Shown one piece after another: positions 8,527 to 17,136 of a stretch of 64,000 bases of DNA; position 1 is the first letter of the stretch, and each line of letters begins with the position of its first letter. The DNA is from Bacteroidota bacterium (GTDB lineage Bacteria > Bacteroidota > Bacteroidia > Chitinophagales > Chitinophagaceae). The notes under the pieces were generated by a model. The model saw only the letters and a program-made list of their open reading frames with translations. It had not been told where the DNA came from and searched no databases. The stretch spans positions 496,001-560,000 of the forward strand of contig JAFDXK010000001.1 of NCBI GenBank assembly GCA_018267965.1, read 5' to 3'. Both the position numbers and the translations under genes were made by a program.

Positions 8527-10473
8527 ATGATACATATTACATTACCGGACGGAGCAGTAAGAGAATACGCTGAAAACACTTCAGCTCTCGATGTTGCCAA
8601 ATCTATCAGTGAGGGATTAGCACGCAAGGTACTTGCAGCAGAAATTGATGGAGAAGTATGGGACGCAACAAGGCCAATCACAAAAGATGCACATCTTAAA
8701 TTATTGACCTGGGATGATAAAGGCGGTAAATCTACTTTTTGGCACTCTTCTGCACACCTGATGGCCGAAGCACTGGAAGCTTTGTATCCGGGTGTGAAGC
8801 TGGGTATCGGACCTTCAATCGAAAATGGTTTTTATTATGATATCGATTTAGGTGACAGGGTATTGAAAGAAGATGAACTGAAAAAGATAGAAGACAAGAT
8901 GCGCGAGCTTGCCAAAAATAATAGTGCATATCAGCGTAAAGACGTATCGAAGGCAGACGCCGTAAAATACTTTACAGAGAAAGCTGATCCATATAAACTG
9001 GAATTGATAGAAGGCCTGCAAGACGGACAAATAACCTTCTATACACAAGGTGGTTTTACAGACTTGTGTCGTGGGCCTCACATACCAACAACAGCGCCTA
9101 TCAAGGCTATTAAGCTGATGAATATTGCAGGTGCATACTGGCGTGGTAATGAAAAGAACAAAATGCTTACACGTATTTATGGTGTAACATTCCCCGCGCA
9201 GAAAGAGCTGGATGAATATTTGGCGTTACTGGAAGAAGCAAAAAAACGTGACCATAGAAAACTAGGCAAAGAATTAGAACTATTCGCTTTCTCTGAAAAA
9301 GTAGGCAGTGGTTTGCCTTTGTGGTTGCCTAAAGGTGCTATGCTGCGTGACAGGCTTCAGCAGTTTTTGCAAAAAGCACAATTGGATACCGGTTATGTGC
9401 CTGTAATGACACCACATATTGGTAGCAAGCAATTGTATGTAACGTCAGGACACTGGGAAAAATATGGTAAGGATAGTTTTCGCCCGATAACGACACCGCA
9501 GGAAGGAGAAGAGTTCATGCTGAAACCAATGAATTGCCCGCACCATTGCGAGATATATAAAACATCACCTAAATCTTATAAGGATTTGCCTGTGCGCCTT
9601 GCGGAGTTTGGTACCGTGTATCGTTATGAACAATCGGGTGAATTGCATGGATTGACTCGTGTGCGCGGATTTACTCAAGATGATGCGCATTTATTCTGTC
9701 GCCCTGACCAGGTGCTGGAAGAGTTTAAAAAAGTGATAGACCTTGTGATGTTTGTATTCACATCTCTGGACTTTGAAAACTTTACAGCACAGATATCATT
9801 GCGTGATAAAGAAGACCGTAGCAAGTACATAGGCAGTGAAGAAAATTGGGAGATAGCGGAAAAAGCCATTATGCAGGCTGCAGCAGAGAAAGGCTTGAAT
9901 ACAGTAACTGAATATGGTGAGGCTGCATTCTATGGTCCTAAACTCGACTTTATGGTGAAAGATGCATTAGGACGTAGCTGGCAGTTGGGAACTATACAAG
10001 TGGACTATAACCTGCCCGAGCGTTTCGAGTTAGAATATGTAGATAGTGATAACAGCCGCAAACGCCCGGTGATGATACACCGTGCACCATTTGGTTCTAT
10101 GGAGCGCTTCATTGCAGTATTGTTAGAACACTGTGGTGGTAACCTGCCTTTATGGTTAGCGCCGGTACAAGTGAAAGTATTGCCTATCAGCGATAAGTTT
10201 GGTGAATATGCTGAGCAGGTAGCTGCTACACTCAAAGAAGCGAACATCAGGGCTGAGGTAGATGACAGGAACGAAAAGATTGGTAAGAAAATACGCGATA
10301 CAGAACTAATGAAAGTGCCTTACATGCTGGTGGTAGGCGAAAAAGAAATGAACGAAGGCAAAGTAGCAGTAAGAAAGCATGGTGAGGGTGATAAGGGAAC
10401 AGCTACCACTGCAGATTTCCTAGCGGATATATCAAGTATTATTAAACAACAAACCAGCGGTAAAAAAGTATAG
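8527..10473 (+). CDS. thrS: Threonyl-tRNA synthetase
   Basis: ThrS is the cytoplasmic class II synthetase that charges tRNA-Thr and removes mischarged Ser. At 648 residues it has the full domain set: an N-terminal TGS domain (residues about 1-62), the editing domain with the HxxxH zinc-type motif in [11 protein letters not shown] (H73 and H77) and a downstream FTDLCRGPH motif, and the catalytic core with the zinc Cys in [14 protein letters not shown]. The class II motif 2 region is [19 protein letters not shown], and motif 3 ends in [11 protein letters not shown]. An anticodon-binding domain forms the last 100 residues. infC follows 73 bases downstream but has its own promoter-like element. 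Confidence 0.98.
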   Translation: MIHITLPDGAVREYAENTSALDVAKSISEGLARKVLAAEIDGEVWDATRPITKDAHLKLLTWDDKGGKSTFWHSSAHLMAEALEALYPGVKLGIGPSIENGFYYDIDLGDRVLKEDELKKIEDKMRELAKNNSAYQRKDVSKADAVKYFTEKADPYKLELIEGLQDGQITFYTQGGFTDLCRGPHIPTTAPIKAIKLMNIAGAYWRGNEKNKMLTRIYGVTFPAQKELDEYLALLEEAKKRDHRKLGKELELFAFSEKVGSGLPLWLPKGAMLRDRLQQFLQKAQLDTGYVPVMTPHIGSKQLYVTSGHWEKYGKDSFRPITTPQEGEEFMLKPMNCPHHCEIYKTSPKSYKDLPVRLAEFGTVYRYEQSGELHGLTRVRGFTQDDAHLFCRPDQVLEEFKKVIDLVMFVFTSLDFENFTAQISLRDKEDRSKYIGSEENWEIAEKAIMQAAAEKGLNTVTEYGEAAFYGPKLDFMVKDALGRSWQLGTIQVDYNLPERFELEYVDSDNSRKRPVMIHRAPFGSMERFIAVLLEHCGGNLPLWLAPVQVKVLPISDKFGEYAEQVAATLKEANIRAEVDDRNEKIGKKIRDTELMKVPYMLVVGEKEMNEGKVAVRKHGEGDKGTATTADFLADISSIIKQQTSGKKV

Positions 10474-10516
10474 AATATAATATTGCAAATCATATACATT
10501 TGAATTGTAAATACAC

Positions 10517-10524
10517 TATTTTTG
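10517..10524 (+). promoter_or_regulatory. Bacteroidota -7 promoter element of infC
   Basis: TATTTTTG matches TAnnTTTG exactly, 22 bases before the infC ATG in the thrS-infC gap. No well-spaced -33 TTTG is seen. It suggests infC can be transcribed separately from thrS. Confidence 0.5.
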
Positions 10525-10546
10525 CCATCATTTTTAAAAGCAATTA

Positions 10547-11101
10547 ATGCAGAGAAACAGTAAAGGACCGTATTTCAAACCAAGACAAGTACAAAACGAG
10601 CATCGTTTAAACAGGGAAATAACCGCTCAGGAAGTTAGGTTAGTAGGTGAGGGTGTAGAGCCGAGAGTATACTCGCTTGCAGAAGCGTTAAAACTGGCAG
10701 AAGAGCAGGAAGTGGATTTGGTAGAAATATCGCCTAATGCCGTACCTCCGGTATGCCGCCTGATAGACTATAAAAAATTCTTATACGAAAAAAAGAAAAA
10801 GGATAAGGAACAGAAAGCCAAAGCAAAGCAGTCTGAGGTAAAAGAAATCAGGTTCACGCCCAATACGGATGATCATGACTTTGACTTTAAAGCAAAACAC
10901 GCTGAAAAATTCCTGCAGGAAGGAAATAAGGTAAAATGCTATGTACAGTTTAAGGGACGTGCAATCATGTTCCAGGAAAGGGGGGAGCTGTTACTGTTAA
11001 AATTTGCGGAGCGTTTGGCAGAATTAGGCTCCCTGGAGTCAATGCCTAAAATGGAAGGAAGAAGGATGCTGGCTATTTTTACTCCTAAAAAGAAGAAATA
11101 G
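10547..11101 (+). CDS. infC: Translation initiation factor IF-3
   Basis: IF-3 binds the 30S subunit, keeps it free of 50S and checks start codon-anticodon pairing. The 184-residue protein has the N-terminal domain (NREITAQEVRLVGEG, VDLVEISPNAVPPVCRLIDY), a Lys-rich linker (YEKKKKDKEQKAKAKQSEVK) and the C-terminal domain (VKEIRFTPNTDDHDFDFK, GRAIMFQERGE). It begins with ATG rather than the AUU used for autoregulation in enterobacteria. The usual partners rpmI and rplT do not follow. The next gene encodes an unrelated secreted protein. Confidence 0.98.
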   Translation: MQRNSKGPYFKPRQVQNEHRLNREITAQEVRLVGEGVEPRVYSLAEALKLAEEQEVDLVEISPNAVPPVCRLIDYKKFLYEKKKKDKEQKAKAKQSEVKEIRFTPNTDDHDFDFKAKHAEKFLQEGNKVKCYVQFKGRAIMFQERGELLLLKFAERLAELGSLESMPKMEGRRMLAIFTPKKKK

Positions 11102-11150
11102 CTTTAAAAATATTTAGGATAGTCTAAATCTTAAAATATTTTTCATATAC

Positions 11151-11181
11151 TTGTTTAAAATTAAAACGGTTCTTATTTTTG
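11151..11181 (+). promoter_or_regulatory. Strong Bacteroidota-type promoter downstream of infC
   Basis: TTG at 11151-11153 and TATTTTTG at 11174-11181 are 20 bases apart. That is the -33/-7 geometry known for the Bacteroidota primary sigma factor. Transcription should start near 11187, more than 120 bases before the next ATG. Confidence 0.65.
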
Positions 11182-11186
11182 CACAG

Positions 11187-11292
11187 AACCTTTAATAAAA
11201 ACATAATTCTACGCTTAGCGTACTATATAAGAAGTTTTCATGGTGATAGGGTTTATAGGGGCTGGTCTGTTTTCAGGCCGGCTTTTTTATTT
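11187..11292 (+). ncRNA. Candidate small RNA or attenuated leader (about 105 nt)
   Basis: This segment lies between a well-formed promoter and an intrinsic terminator and contains no credible coding sequence. It holds a short perfect hairpin (TACGC-TTA-GCGTA, 11210-11222) and ends in the terminator stem with its T-tract. It could be a free-standing small RNA, or a leader that limits transcription into the repeat-protein gene starting 18 bases later. I match it to no known RNA family. The assignment rests only on signal arrangement. Confidence 0.4.
11261..11292 (+). terminator. Intrinsic terminator between infC and the repeat-protein gene
   Basis: A 9-bp stem, GCTGGTCTG / CAGGCCGGC, with two G-T wobbles and a four-T loop, followed by TTTTTTATTTT. 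It ends the putative small RNA and lies 18 bases before the next start codon. Confidence 0.8.
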
Positions 11293-11309
11293 TATATTTA
11301 TCAAAGATT

Positions 11310-12419
11310 ATGAGAACATCGAAGCACATTCTTAAACCTATCTACACGTTGTGTCTGTTAGTATTAACTACTAACTCATTTGCTCAACCTTTATCAGCTT
11401 ATGTAAATATGCAAAATCAGGTAATGGTGTGGGACAACGGTATGATCAGAAAAGTAGATTATCTGCAACCTGTAGAATTAAAGGTGGGCAGAAGTGCAAT
11501 CCCTTATCTCGATAATTCACGCTCATTCAAAATATATTACGCCGGTGGTGTTCGTACAATGAATCAGGGCTTCACTAATGAGTTCCAGGTAAGCGATAAT
11601 CTTGTTGCCTTTTTAAATAACAAATCACTAAACGTCTTTGATAAAGGCACAACGAAAAACTTGTGTACGTTTTGTACACAGTATTTTGTAGGAGACAGTG
11701 TAGTGCTTTTCTTTGATGGCATACGCAATGAGTACAAGGCTTATTACAATGGCCAGATATTTCCAATAGAAGGTTTCCTTGCAGGTAATCCGTTAGAGAT
11801 GATTCGGGTAACGGATAATATCATTGCATATAACAACTATGCTAATCAATTCAGGATATTTTATCGTGGCAATATTATCGCTCAGGAAGATTATGCTGTA
11901 GGTAGTTTCGAGGCGGGAAGGAATACCGCAGCTTATGTTGATGCTAACAGGCAATTCAAGATTTTTCATAACGGGCAAACATTCCTGGCAGAAAATATTG
12001 CTCCAACAACATACCAGGTAGGAGATAATGTTGTCGCTTTCATGTCTAACGATGGCTACTTCAAAATATTTTATGGAGACAGCATAAGGAAGATGGGATT
12101 CTTTACACCATCTGATATACGTGTAGTAGACAATATGATAGCTTATAAAGACCCTACAGGTTATTTCAAAGTATTTTACAAAGGAGATATTTACAGTCTT
12201 GAAAGTTACTATCCCGACAAGTTCATTATGCAATACAATTCGATTGCTTATGTAAATCGTGCAGGGATATTGAGATTGTTTACCGAAGGAGAAACTTATG
12301 ACGTTACCAGTTCAGAGTTAGAAAACTGGGAATTAAGTTATGATGTTATCAAGTACCAGATAGGGCGCAATATGTTCCGCATCTACTATAAGGGAACAGA
12401 CTACGACGACCAGCAATAA
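11310..12419 (+). CDS. Secreted protein made of about ten 35-residue repeats
   Basis: A 369-residue exported protein with a signal peptide ending near TTNSFA. The rest is made almost entirely of about ten repeats of roughly 35 residues. The consensus is (V/I)-(I/V)-A-(Y/F)-x-(D/N)-x4-(F)-(K/R)-(I/V)-(F/Y)-Y-x-G-x-I, then a variable stretch ending in V-G-D-N. Clear copies include DANRQFKIFHNGQTF, SNDGYFKIFYGDSI and DPTGYFKVFYKGDIY. The pattern of short strands suggests a beta-propeller or solenoid. No catalytic motif, lipobox or T9SS sorting domain is visible, so it is probably periplasmic. I do not recognise the family. A terminator just upstream implies that its expression depends on read-through or attenuation. 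Confidence 0.75.
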   Translation: MRTSKHILKPIYTLCLLVLTTNSFAQPLSAYVNMQNQVMVWDNGMIRKVDYLQPVELKVGRSAIPYLDNSRSFKIYYAGGVRTMNQGFTNEFQVSDNLVAFLNNKSLNVFDKGTTKNLCTFCTQYFVGDSVVLFFDGIRNEYKAYYNGQIFPIEGFLAGNPLEMIRVTDNIIAYNNYANQFRIFYRGNIIAQEDYAVGSFEAGRNTAAYVDANRQFKIFHNGQTFLAENIAPTTYQVGDNVVAFMSNDGYFKIFYGDSIRKMGFFTPSDIRVVDNMIAYKDPTGYFKVFYKGDIYSLESYYPDKFIMQYNSIAYVNRAGILRLFTEGETYDVTSSELENWELSYDVIKYQIGRNMFRIYYKGTDYDDQQ

Positions 12420-13205
12420 TTAAAACAACCTTTTTACAAAACGTAAATGATGTGTGCGCTTTCTTAAGCCCACACTAATAATGCCGCCTTGGTCTATCTT
12501 ATCTATTACCACACGCCCGCTTGTTTCTGTTGCATGAATAATAGTATCGTGGTCGAGTAGTAAACCGACGTGCACAATTTTACCTTCCTCGTTACTGAAG
12601 AATGCCAGATCGCCGCATTGTGCATGTTGCAAAAAATCTACACCATCACCTTCTGTAGCCTGTTGACTTGCATCTCTGGGTATAGTCATCCCGCATAGTT
12701 TGAATGCCATTTGCGTAAGCCCGGAACAATCTATTCCTGCAATACTACGGCCACCCCATAAGTAAGGTGCGTTCATATAGTGCATTGCTGCAGCCTTAAG
12801 GGTCTCGGTATTTAGTACCAGTTCGTCTGTTTTTAGTTTCTTACCCTTAAATTTTCCGGTATTTCCATAAATAACAGCCTTACCGCCCTTCATGCCGTAT
12901 AGCTCACTGCCGAGAGGAAGCCATTGTTCGCTATTGTCAAAAACTAGTTTGCTGTTATTATTCGCTACATAGCCTTTGGGGGCTTTTTGATATTCACGGC
13001 GTGTAACGGTGGCTAATTGTCCCAGCCTGCACCATCCTTCATAACCGTCCCATTCACAGCGGATTTTAGCCCAATCTTTTTCATTTACCTCAAGAATCTC
13101 TGCTTTTTCGCCATACAGCATTTCATTCACTTGTTCTGCCCGGTGCGATGGCTCACTCCTTACAGGCATCAACGATACATTGCAATAGGCGTATAATAAT
13201 ACCAT
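12420..13205 (-). CDS. C40 (NlpC/P60) family peptidase with SH3-like domain
   Basis: NlpC/P60 enzymes cleave peptide stems of peptidoglycan, typically between D-Glu and the diamino acid. In this 261-residue protein, residues about 10-70 form a bacterial SH3-like domain (PVRSEPSH, KIRCEWDGYEGWCRLGQL). A linking region follows, and then the catalytic domain from about residue 135. The catalytic Cys is in GIDCSGLTQ (C160), with His residues in VHVGLLLD (H212) and IIHATETSG (H224). There is no clear signal peptide, so it may act on imported muropeptides in the cytoplasm. It is convergent with the repeat-protein gene with no gap. Confidence 0.9.
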   Translation of the reverse strand: MVLLYAYCNVSLMPVRSEPSHRAEQVNEMLYGEKAEILEVNEKDWAKIRCEWDGYEGWCRLGQLATVTRREYQKAPKGYVANNNSKLVFDNSEQWLPLGSELYGMKGGKAVIYGNTGKFKGKKLKTDELVLNTETLKAAAMHYMNAPYLWGGRSIAGIDCSGLTQMAFKLCGMTIPRDASQQATEGDGVDFLQHAQCGDLAFFSNEEGKIVHVGLLLDHDTIIHATETSGRVVIDKIDQGGIISVGLRKRTHHLRFVKRLF

Positions 13206-13410
13206 TAATATGTAACTAAAAGTTCAGCAATAATACGGCGCAGAAGCCAAAAACAGGCTATAAGAGCCGATTTCCTTAACTGAAATCTTTTCTTAACTTA
13301 GCAGGCTAAATAACGCCAAACCGTATTTATTATAAGTTAATATAAAAATAATAATAGGATAAGGCTGATTGAAATGGAACAATTTAAAGGACTAAAGTCT
13401 GTAAACAATT

Positions 13411-14985
13411 ATGGAATCATCAATTATCGTTGCCGTCGTAGCGGTGGCAGCTATCTTAATAGGTATATTTTTAGGTAAAATCATTTTCGCAAAGAACACA
13501 CAAAAACAAATAGAAGAAGCCGAACAAACCGCAAAAAAGATAGTAGAAAGCGCTAAAGACCACGCAGAAACACTTAAGAAGGAAAAAATACTTGAAGCCA
13601 AGGAACATTTCCAACAACAAAAAAGCCAGTTTGATAAAGAAGAAAACCAACGCAAACAAAAGTTAGCGCAGGACGAAGCACGTATCAAACAAGAGCAACA
13701 AAGCTTCAACGACAAGAAAGCAGCACTTCAGAAGCAAACTAACGAAGTACAGCAACAGAAAGAACACCTCGAAAAACAATTAGAGGTCGTTAGCATTAAG
13801 CGTACTGAACTGGAACGCCATCAGGAAGAGCATATCAAGCGTCTTGAAAAAGTAGCCAACCTCTCAGCAGAGCAAGCTAAGACCGAGCTGATGGAGGCTG
13901 TGAAAGAAGAAGCCCGCACGGCAGCTATGGCCCACGTGAAAGAGATAATGGAGGAAGCGAAAGCGAATGCCAATAAAGAAGCTAAGAAAATCATCATCCA
14001 AACTATACAGCGTACAGGTGCTGAGCAGACCATTGAGAATGCTATCACGGTATTCAATTTGGAAAGTGATGAAATAAAAGGGCAAATCATCGGTCGTGAA
14101 GGACGTAATATCCGTGCATTAGAAGCAGCAACTGGTGTTGACCTGATAATAGACGATACTCCGGAAGCAATAGTATTAAGCTGTTTCGATCCGCTTCGTC
14201 GTGAGGTAGCGCGTTTATCATTACAACGCTTAGTACAGGATGGACGTATCCACCCTGCACGTATCGAAGAAGTAGTGGAGAAAACTAAGAAACAACTGGA
14301 AGAGCAGGTAATGGAGATTGGTGAACGTACTATCATCGAGTTAGGTGTTCACGGTCTGCATAAAGATTTAGTGCGCATGGTTGGTAAAATGCGTTTCCGT
14401 TCATCATATGGTCAAAACCTATTGATGCACTCTAAAGAAACAGCTAACCTTTGCGGTATCATGGCTGCTGAGTTAGGTCTTGGACAGAAAGTAGTGAAAC
14501 TGGCTAAGCGTGCCGGTTTGCTGCACGATATTGGTAAAGTACCTGATGAAGAAACTGAATTGAGCCACGCATTGCTGGGTGCTAAGCTTGCTGAAAAATG
14601 CGGCGAACATGCAGCGATTGTAAATGCGATAGGGGCGCACCACGATGAAATGGAAATGACTTATATCATTTCACCAATCGTACAGGCTTGTGACGCCATA
14701 AGCGGTGCAAGGCCGGGTGCTCGTCGTGAGATGATGCAAAGCTATCTGCAACGTATCAAAGATCTGGAAGCGCTGGCAATGGCATATAATGGTGTTGAGA
14801 AAGCATACGCTATACAAGCAGGCCGCGAATTGCGCGTGATGGTAGAAGCTGAGAAAGTAAGCGATGCTGAAAGCAGCCAATTGTCTTTTGACATTGCAGA
14901 TAAGATTCAAAAAGAAATGCAATATCCGGGACAGGTGAAAGTAACTGTGATACGCGAATTGCGCGCTGTGAATGTAGCACGCTAA
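13411..14985 (+). CDS. rny: Ribonuclease Y
   Basis: RNase Y is a membrane-anchored endoribonuclease that starts mRNA decay. The 524-residue protein has an N-terminal transmembrane helix ([20 protein letters not shown]) and a long Lys/Glu/Gln-rich coiled coil to about residue 190. A KH domain ([19 protein letters not shown], residues about 225-275) and an HD domain ([20 protein letters not shown]) follow. The conserved C-terminus includes [11 protein letters not shown] and [12 protein letters not shown]. Length and domain order are standard. A strong terminator follows, so it ends a transcript. The 205 bases upstream hold no gene that I can support. Confidence 0.97.
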   Translation: MESSIIVAVVAVAAILIGIFLGKIIFAKNTQKQIEEAEQTAKKIVESAKDHAETLKKEKILEAKEHFQQQKSQFDKEENQRKQKLAQDEARIKQEQQSFNDKKAALQKQTNEVQQQKEHLEKQLEVVSIKRTELERHQEEHIKRLEKVANLSAEQAKTELMEAVKEEARTAAMAHVKEIMEEAKANANKEAKKIIIQTIQRTGAEQTIENAITVFNLESDEIKGQIIGREGRNIRALEAATGVDLIIDDTPEAIVLSCFDPLRREVARLSLQRLVQDGRIHPARIEEVVEKTKKQLEEQVMEIGERTIIELGVHGLHKDLVRMVGKMRFRSSYGQNLLMHSKETANLCGIMAAELGLGQKVVKLAKRAGLLHDIGKVPDEETELSHALLGAKLAEKCGEHAAIVNAIGAHHDEMEMTYIISPIVQACDAISGARPGARREMMQSYLQRIKDLEALAMAYNGVEKAYAIQAGRELRVMVEAEKVSDAESSQLSFDIADKIQKEMQYPGQVKVTVIRELRAVNVAR

Positions 14986-15006
14986 GCATAATTATAAAAT
15001 AACCCG

Positions 15007-15038
15007 ACGGCTCTGAAATTTCAGAGCCGTTTTTGTTT
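15007..15038 (+). terminator. Rho-independent terminator of rny
   Basis: A perfect 10-bp stem, ACGGCTCTGA / TCAGAGCCGT, with an AATT loop, followed by TTTTTGTTTT. It starts 22 bases after the rny stop. Confidence 0.93.
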
Positions 15039-15065
15039 TAACTTGTATTATCTAAACCATGTATT

Positions 15066-15479
15066 ATGGCTAAAGTAAAAGGTAAAGGAACCAAAGAAAG
15101 CCCTTGGGAATTATTGACACCTCCAGGTACGTCTGCATACACGATGCATAAAGATGAAAGCAAAGACCCTGCTGTATTAGTTTGTACGGTTGGTAAAACT
15201 GTGCTGCATTATGATTTACGTTGTATAGATGATTTACATGCGATGCTTAAGAAACATGGCGACTGGATGGATTTAGGCGGAGCAGATGAGCAGAAGCCTG
15301 CTAAAGAAGGAACGGTAGAAGCATGGGGACGCTCAGAAAAGAACCCTGTTGGTGGATGGTATGGTTTAAAGAAAGGCTTGCGAGGACGTTTCGGGGTGTA
15401 CGTACCGCCATTAATGGAAGCATTGGGATTAGCAGAGTTAGAACATAACCCTAAGAATAACAGGATGCGGGCTATTTAA
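15066..15479 (+). CDS. Conserved small hypothetical protein
   Basis: A 137-residue cytoplasmic protein with no signal peptide or membrane segment. It starts MAKVKGKGTKESPWELLTPP, a pattern I associate with short conserved proteins of unknown function found across bacteria. It contains the Trp/Gly-rich segment NPVGGWYGLKKGLRGRFG followed by VYVPPLMEALGLAELEHNP. The function is unknown. Its 3' end overlaps the convergent MBL-fold gene by 8 bases. Confidence 0.75.
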   Translation: MAKVKGKGTKESPWELLTPPGTSAYTMHKDESKDPAVLVCTVGKTVLHYDLRCIDDLHAMLKKHGDWMDLGGADEQKPAKEGTVEAWGRSEKNPVGGWYGLKKGLRGRFGVYVPPLMEALGLAELEHNPKNNRMRAI

Positions 15480-16509
15480 CTGTTTCCCACCATTTATTGA
15501 TAATAGCAGGCTCGTTCATATTGAGTATTTGCCCTATAATGGGTGTATGAGTAGGCATAGCTAATAATTCTGCTGCAGCAGTAACACGCTTAATAGAATC
15601 ATCCCAGGCATGTAATGACAGGCTGAATTTAGCCCAATGCACAGGCAATAGGCTTTTGGCATTCAAATCAACAGCCGCCTGTGCTGTTTCTTCCGGCATC
15701 ATGTGAATATATTTCCAGTATTGGTGGTATTGACCACATTCCAAAATCACTAAATCAAAAGGACCGTGTTTATCACCGATAGACTTAAAGTGAGTATCAT
15801 AGCCCGAATCACCGCCAATAAATATTTTCATGCTTGGTGTTTGCAATACATACGACATCCATATCGATTGATTGCGTTTAAATCCTCTGCCAGAGAAATG
15901 CCTGGCAGGTGCAGTGTGCACCGTAAAACCATCGCCTAATTGTATTTCTTCGTGCCAGTCTTTTTCTATAAAAATACTCCTGTCAAATCCCCAACTTTCA
16001 AAATGCTCCCCAATGCCTAAGCCCATGATTATCTTTTTAACCTTTGGCTTTAGCTTTAGTATGGTTTCATAATCAAGGTGGTCGTAATGGTCGTGCGAGA
16101 TAAACAAGTAATCTATCTCAGGGATATCATTTACACCATATACATCACTTCCTTTAAAGCTGCGGGTAGTAAAACTTACAGGAGAGGCATTGCCACTTAA
16201 TACCGGGTCAACTAAAATACGCTTACCATCTACTTGCATATAATAAGACGAGTGGCCAAACCAAACTAATATATTCTCATGAAGGGAAGTGGAATGCAGG
16301 TCTACCTTTTGAGAGGGTAGTGCAGATGATGGTTGGTTACGTTTGTCCTTGTCGAAAAAGAAGTCCTTAGTTACTTTGTAATAACTGGCTCCCTCGGCCA
16401 AATCCGGAGTATGGCTAAGATTTTGAAATTTACCTTCTCTGAAATTGGGGGATTGTTTTACTTTTTCCAGTCGTTCACCTGAAGGTGTTTTGCCAAATGT
16501 GCACTGCAT
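15472..16509 (-). CDS. MBL-fold metallo-hydrolase (NAPE-PLD/UlaG-like)
   Basis: A 345-residue metallo-beta-lactamase-fold hydrolase. It has VWFGHSSYYMQVDGKRILVDP, the metal-binding HxHxDH motif as ISHDHYDHLDYET, a further His in APARHFSGRG, the bridging Asp in FIGGDSGYDTHF and a late His in LPVHWAKFSLS. The N-terminal 75-residue extension and the overall order resemble N-acyl-phosphatidylethanolamine phospholipase D-like and UlaG-like proteins. The substrate cannot be deduced. No signal peptide is visible. It overlaps the convergent 137-residue gene by 8 bases. Confidence 0.9.
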   Translation of the reverse strand: MQCTFGKTPSGERLEKVKQSPNFREGKFQNLSHTPDLAEGASYYKVTKDFFFDKDKRNQPSSALPSQKVDLHSTSLHENILVWFGHSSYYMQVDGKRILVDPVLSGNASPVSFTTRSFKGSDVYGVNDIPEIDYLFISHDHYDHLDYETILKLKPKVKKIIMGLGIGEHFESWGFDRSIFIEKDWHEEIQLGDGFTVHTAPARHFSGRGFKRNQSIWMSYVLQTPSMKIFIGGDSGYDTHFKSIGDKHGPFDLVILECGQYHQYWKYIHMMPEETAQAAVDLNAKSLLPVHWAKFSLSLHAWDDSIKRVTAAAELLAMPTHTPIIGQILNMNEPAIINKWWETVK

Positions 16510-16594
16510 AATGATGGTTTGCTATGCAAAGCTATTGGTTTTTGATGCTTGAGATTATGTCTGTTTTTTATAGGGGTATTTAAAAAGAGGAGAG

Positions 16595-17107
16595 TTAGTT
16601 TTGGTTCTTCACATTCAAGTCCATGCCTGCATAAAAGCCAAGGTCTTTATTCTTCATGATCTTTGTAAGCAAGGCAATTTGCCCGGTATGGTAAGAATAA
16701 TGCTCTGTTACGTGCAGGATATTGCCAATGCCGGAATAATTAAATCCTTGCACAGAACGCGTTTTTAAAAGTTGTTCTTCTTCACAATCTTTAATGACCT
16801 CAATGGCATTGTTAACTGTGTTTTCGAGCATCGCTATAAGTTCTGCTTTTGTATAACCACTGGTAGTTGAAAACTCTTTATCTCTTTCACGGTTATCAGC
16901 ACCGTTACCTAAAGAAGAAATGATGTACTGTGTGATATTCCCGCAAAGGTGAAGTATGAGATTGCCTATACTGTTTGATGACTCATTGGGACGATGCCAC
17001 AACTCTTCTTCACTCAATTCTTCCAGACACCTTGCTATTCGGGGTGTGTTCAATTCAATGCGGTGCATGGATTGAGAAAGAAATTCCTGTGTAGGAGTAA
17101 CGTGCAT
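16595..17107 (-). CDS. DinB-family putative metal-dependent protein
   Basis: A 170-residue four-helix protein of the DinB/YfiT type. The family metal ligands are visible as a His in LILHLCGNITQY and two spaced His residues in HVTEHYSYHTGQIALL. Members of this fold include thiol-dependent S-transferases (bacillithiol or mycothiol), but most Bacteroidota copies have no known substrate. It stands 30 bases downstream of the PaaK-like ligase gene on the same strand and may be co-transcribed with it. Confidence 0.87.
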   Translation of the reverse strand: MHVTPTQEFLSQSMHRIELNTPRIARCLEELSEEELWHRPNESSNSIGNLILHLCGNITQYIISSLGNGADNRERDKEFSTTSGYTKAELIAMLENTVNNAIEVIKDCEEEQLLKTRSVQGFNYSGIGNILHVTEHYSYHTGQIALLTKIMKNKDLGFYAGMDLNVKNQN

Positions 17108-17136
17108 ACTGCAATATACGAAATTAAGCTACCTGA

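Noticed and set aside
11240-11335. Possible small open reading frame (31 codons) between infC and the repeat-protein gene
   Set aside because: It runs through the intrinsic terminator and overlaps the start of the next gene in another frame. Its product has no typical composition.
13375-13479. Short frame of 34 codons starting just before rny
   Set aside because: It overlaps the start of rny in another frame and the sequence looks like a by-product of the rny coding sequence.
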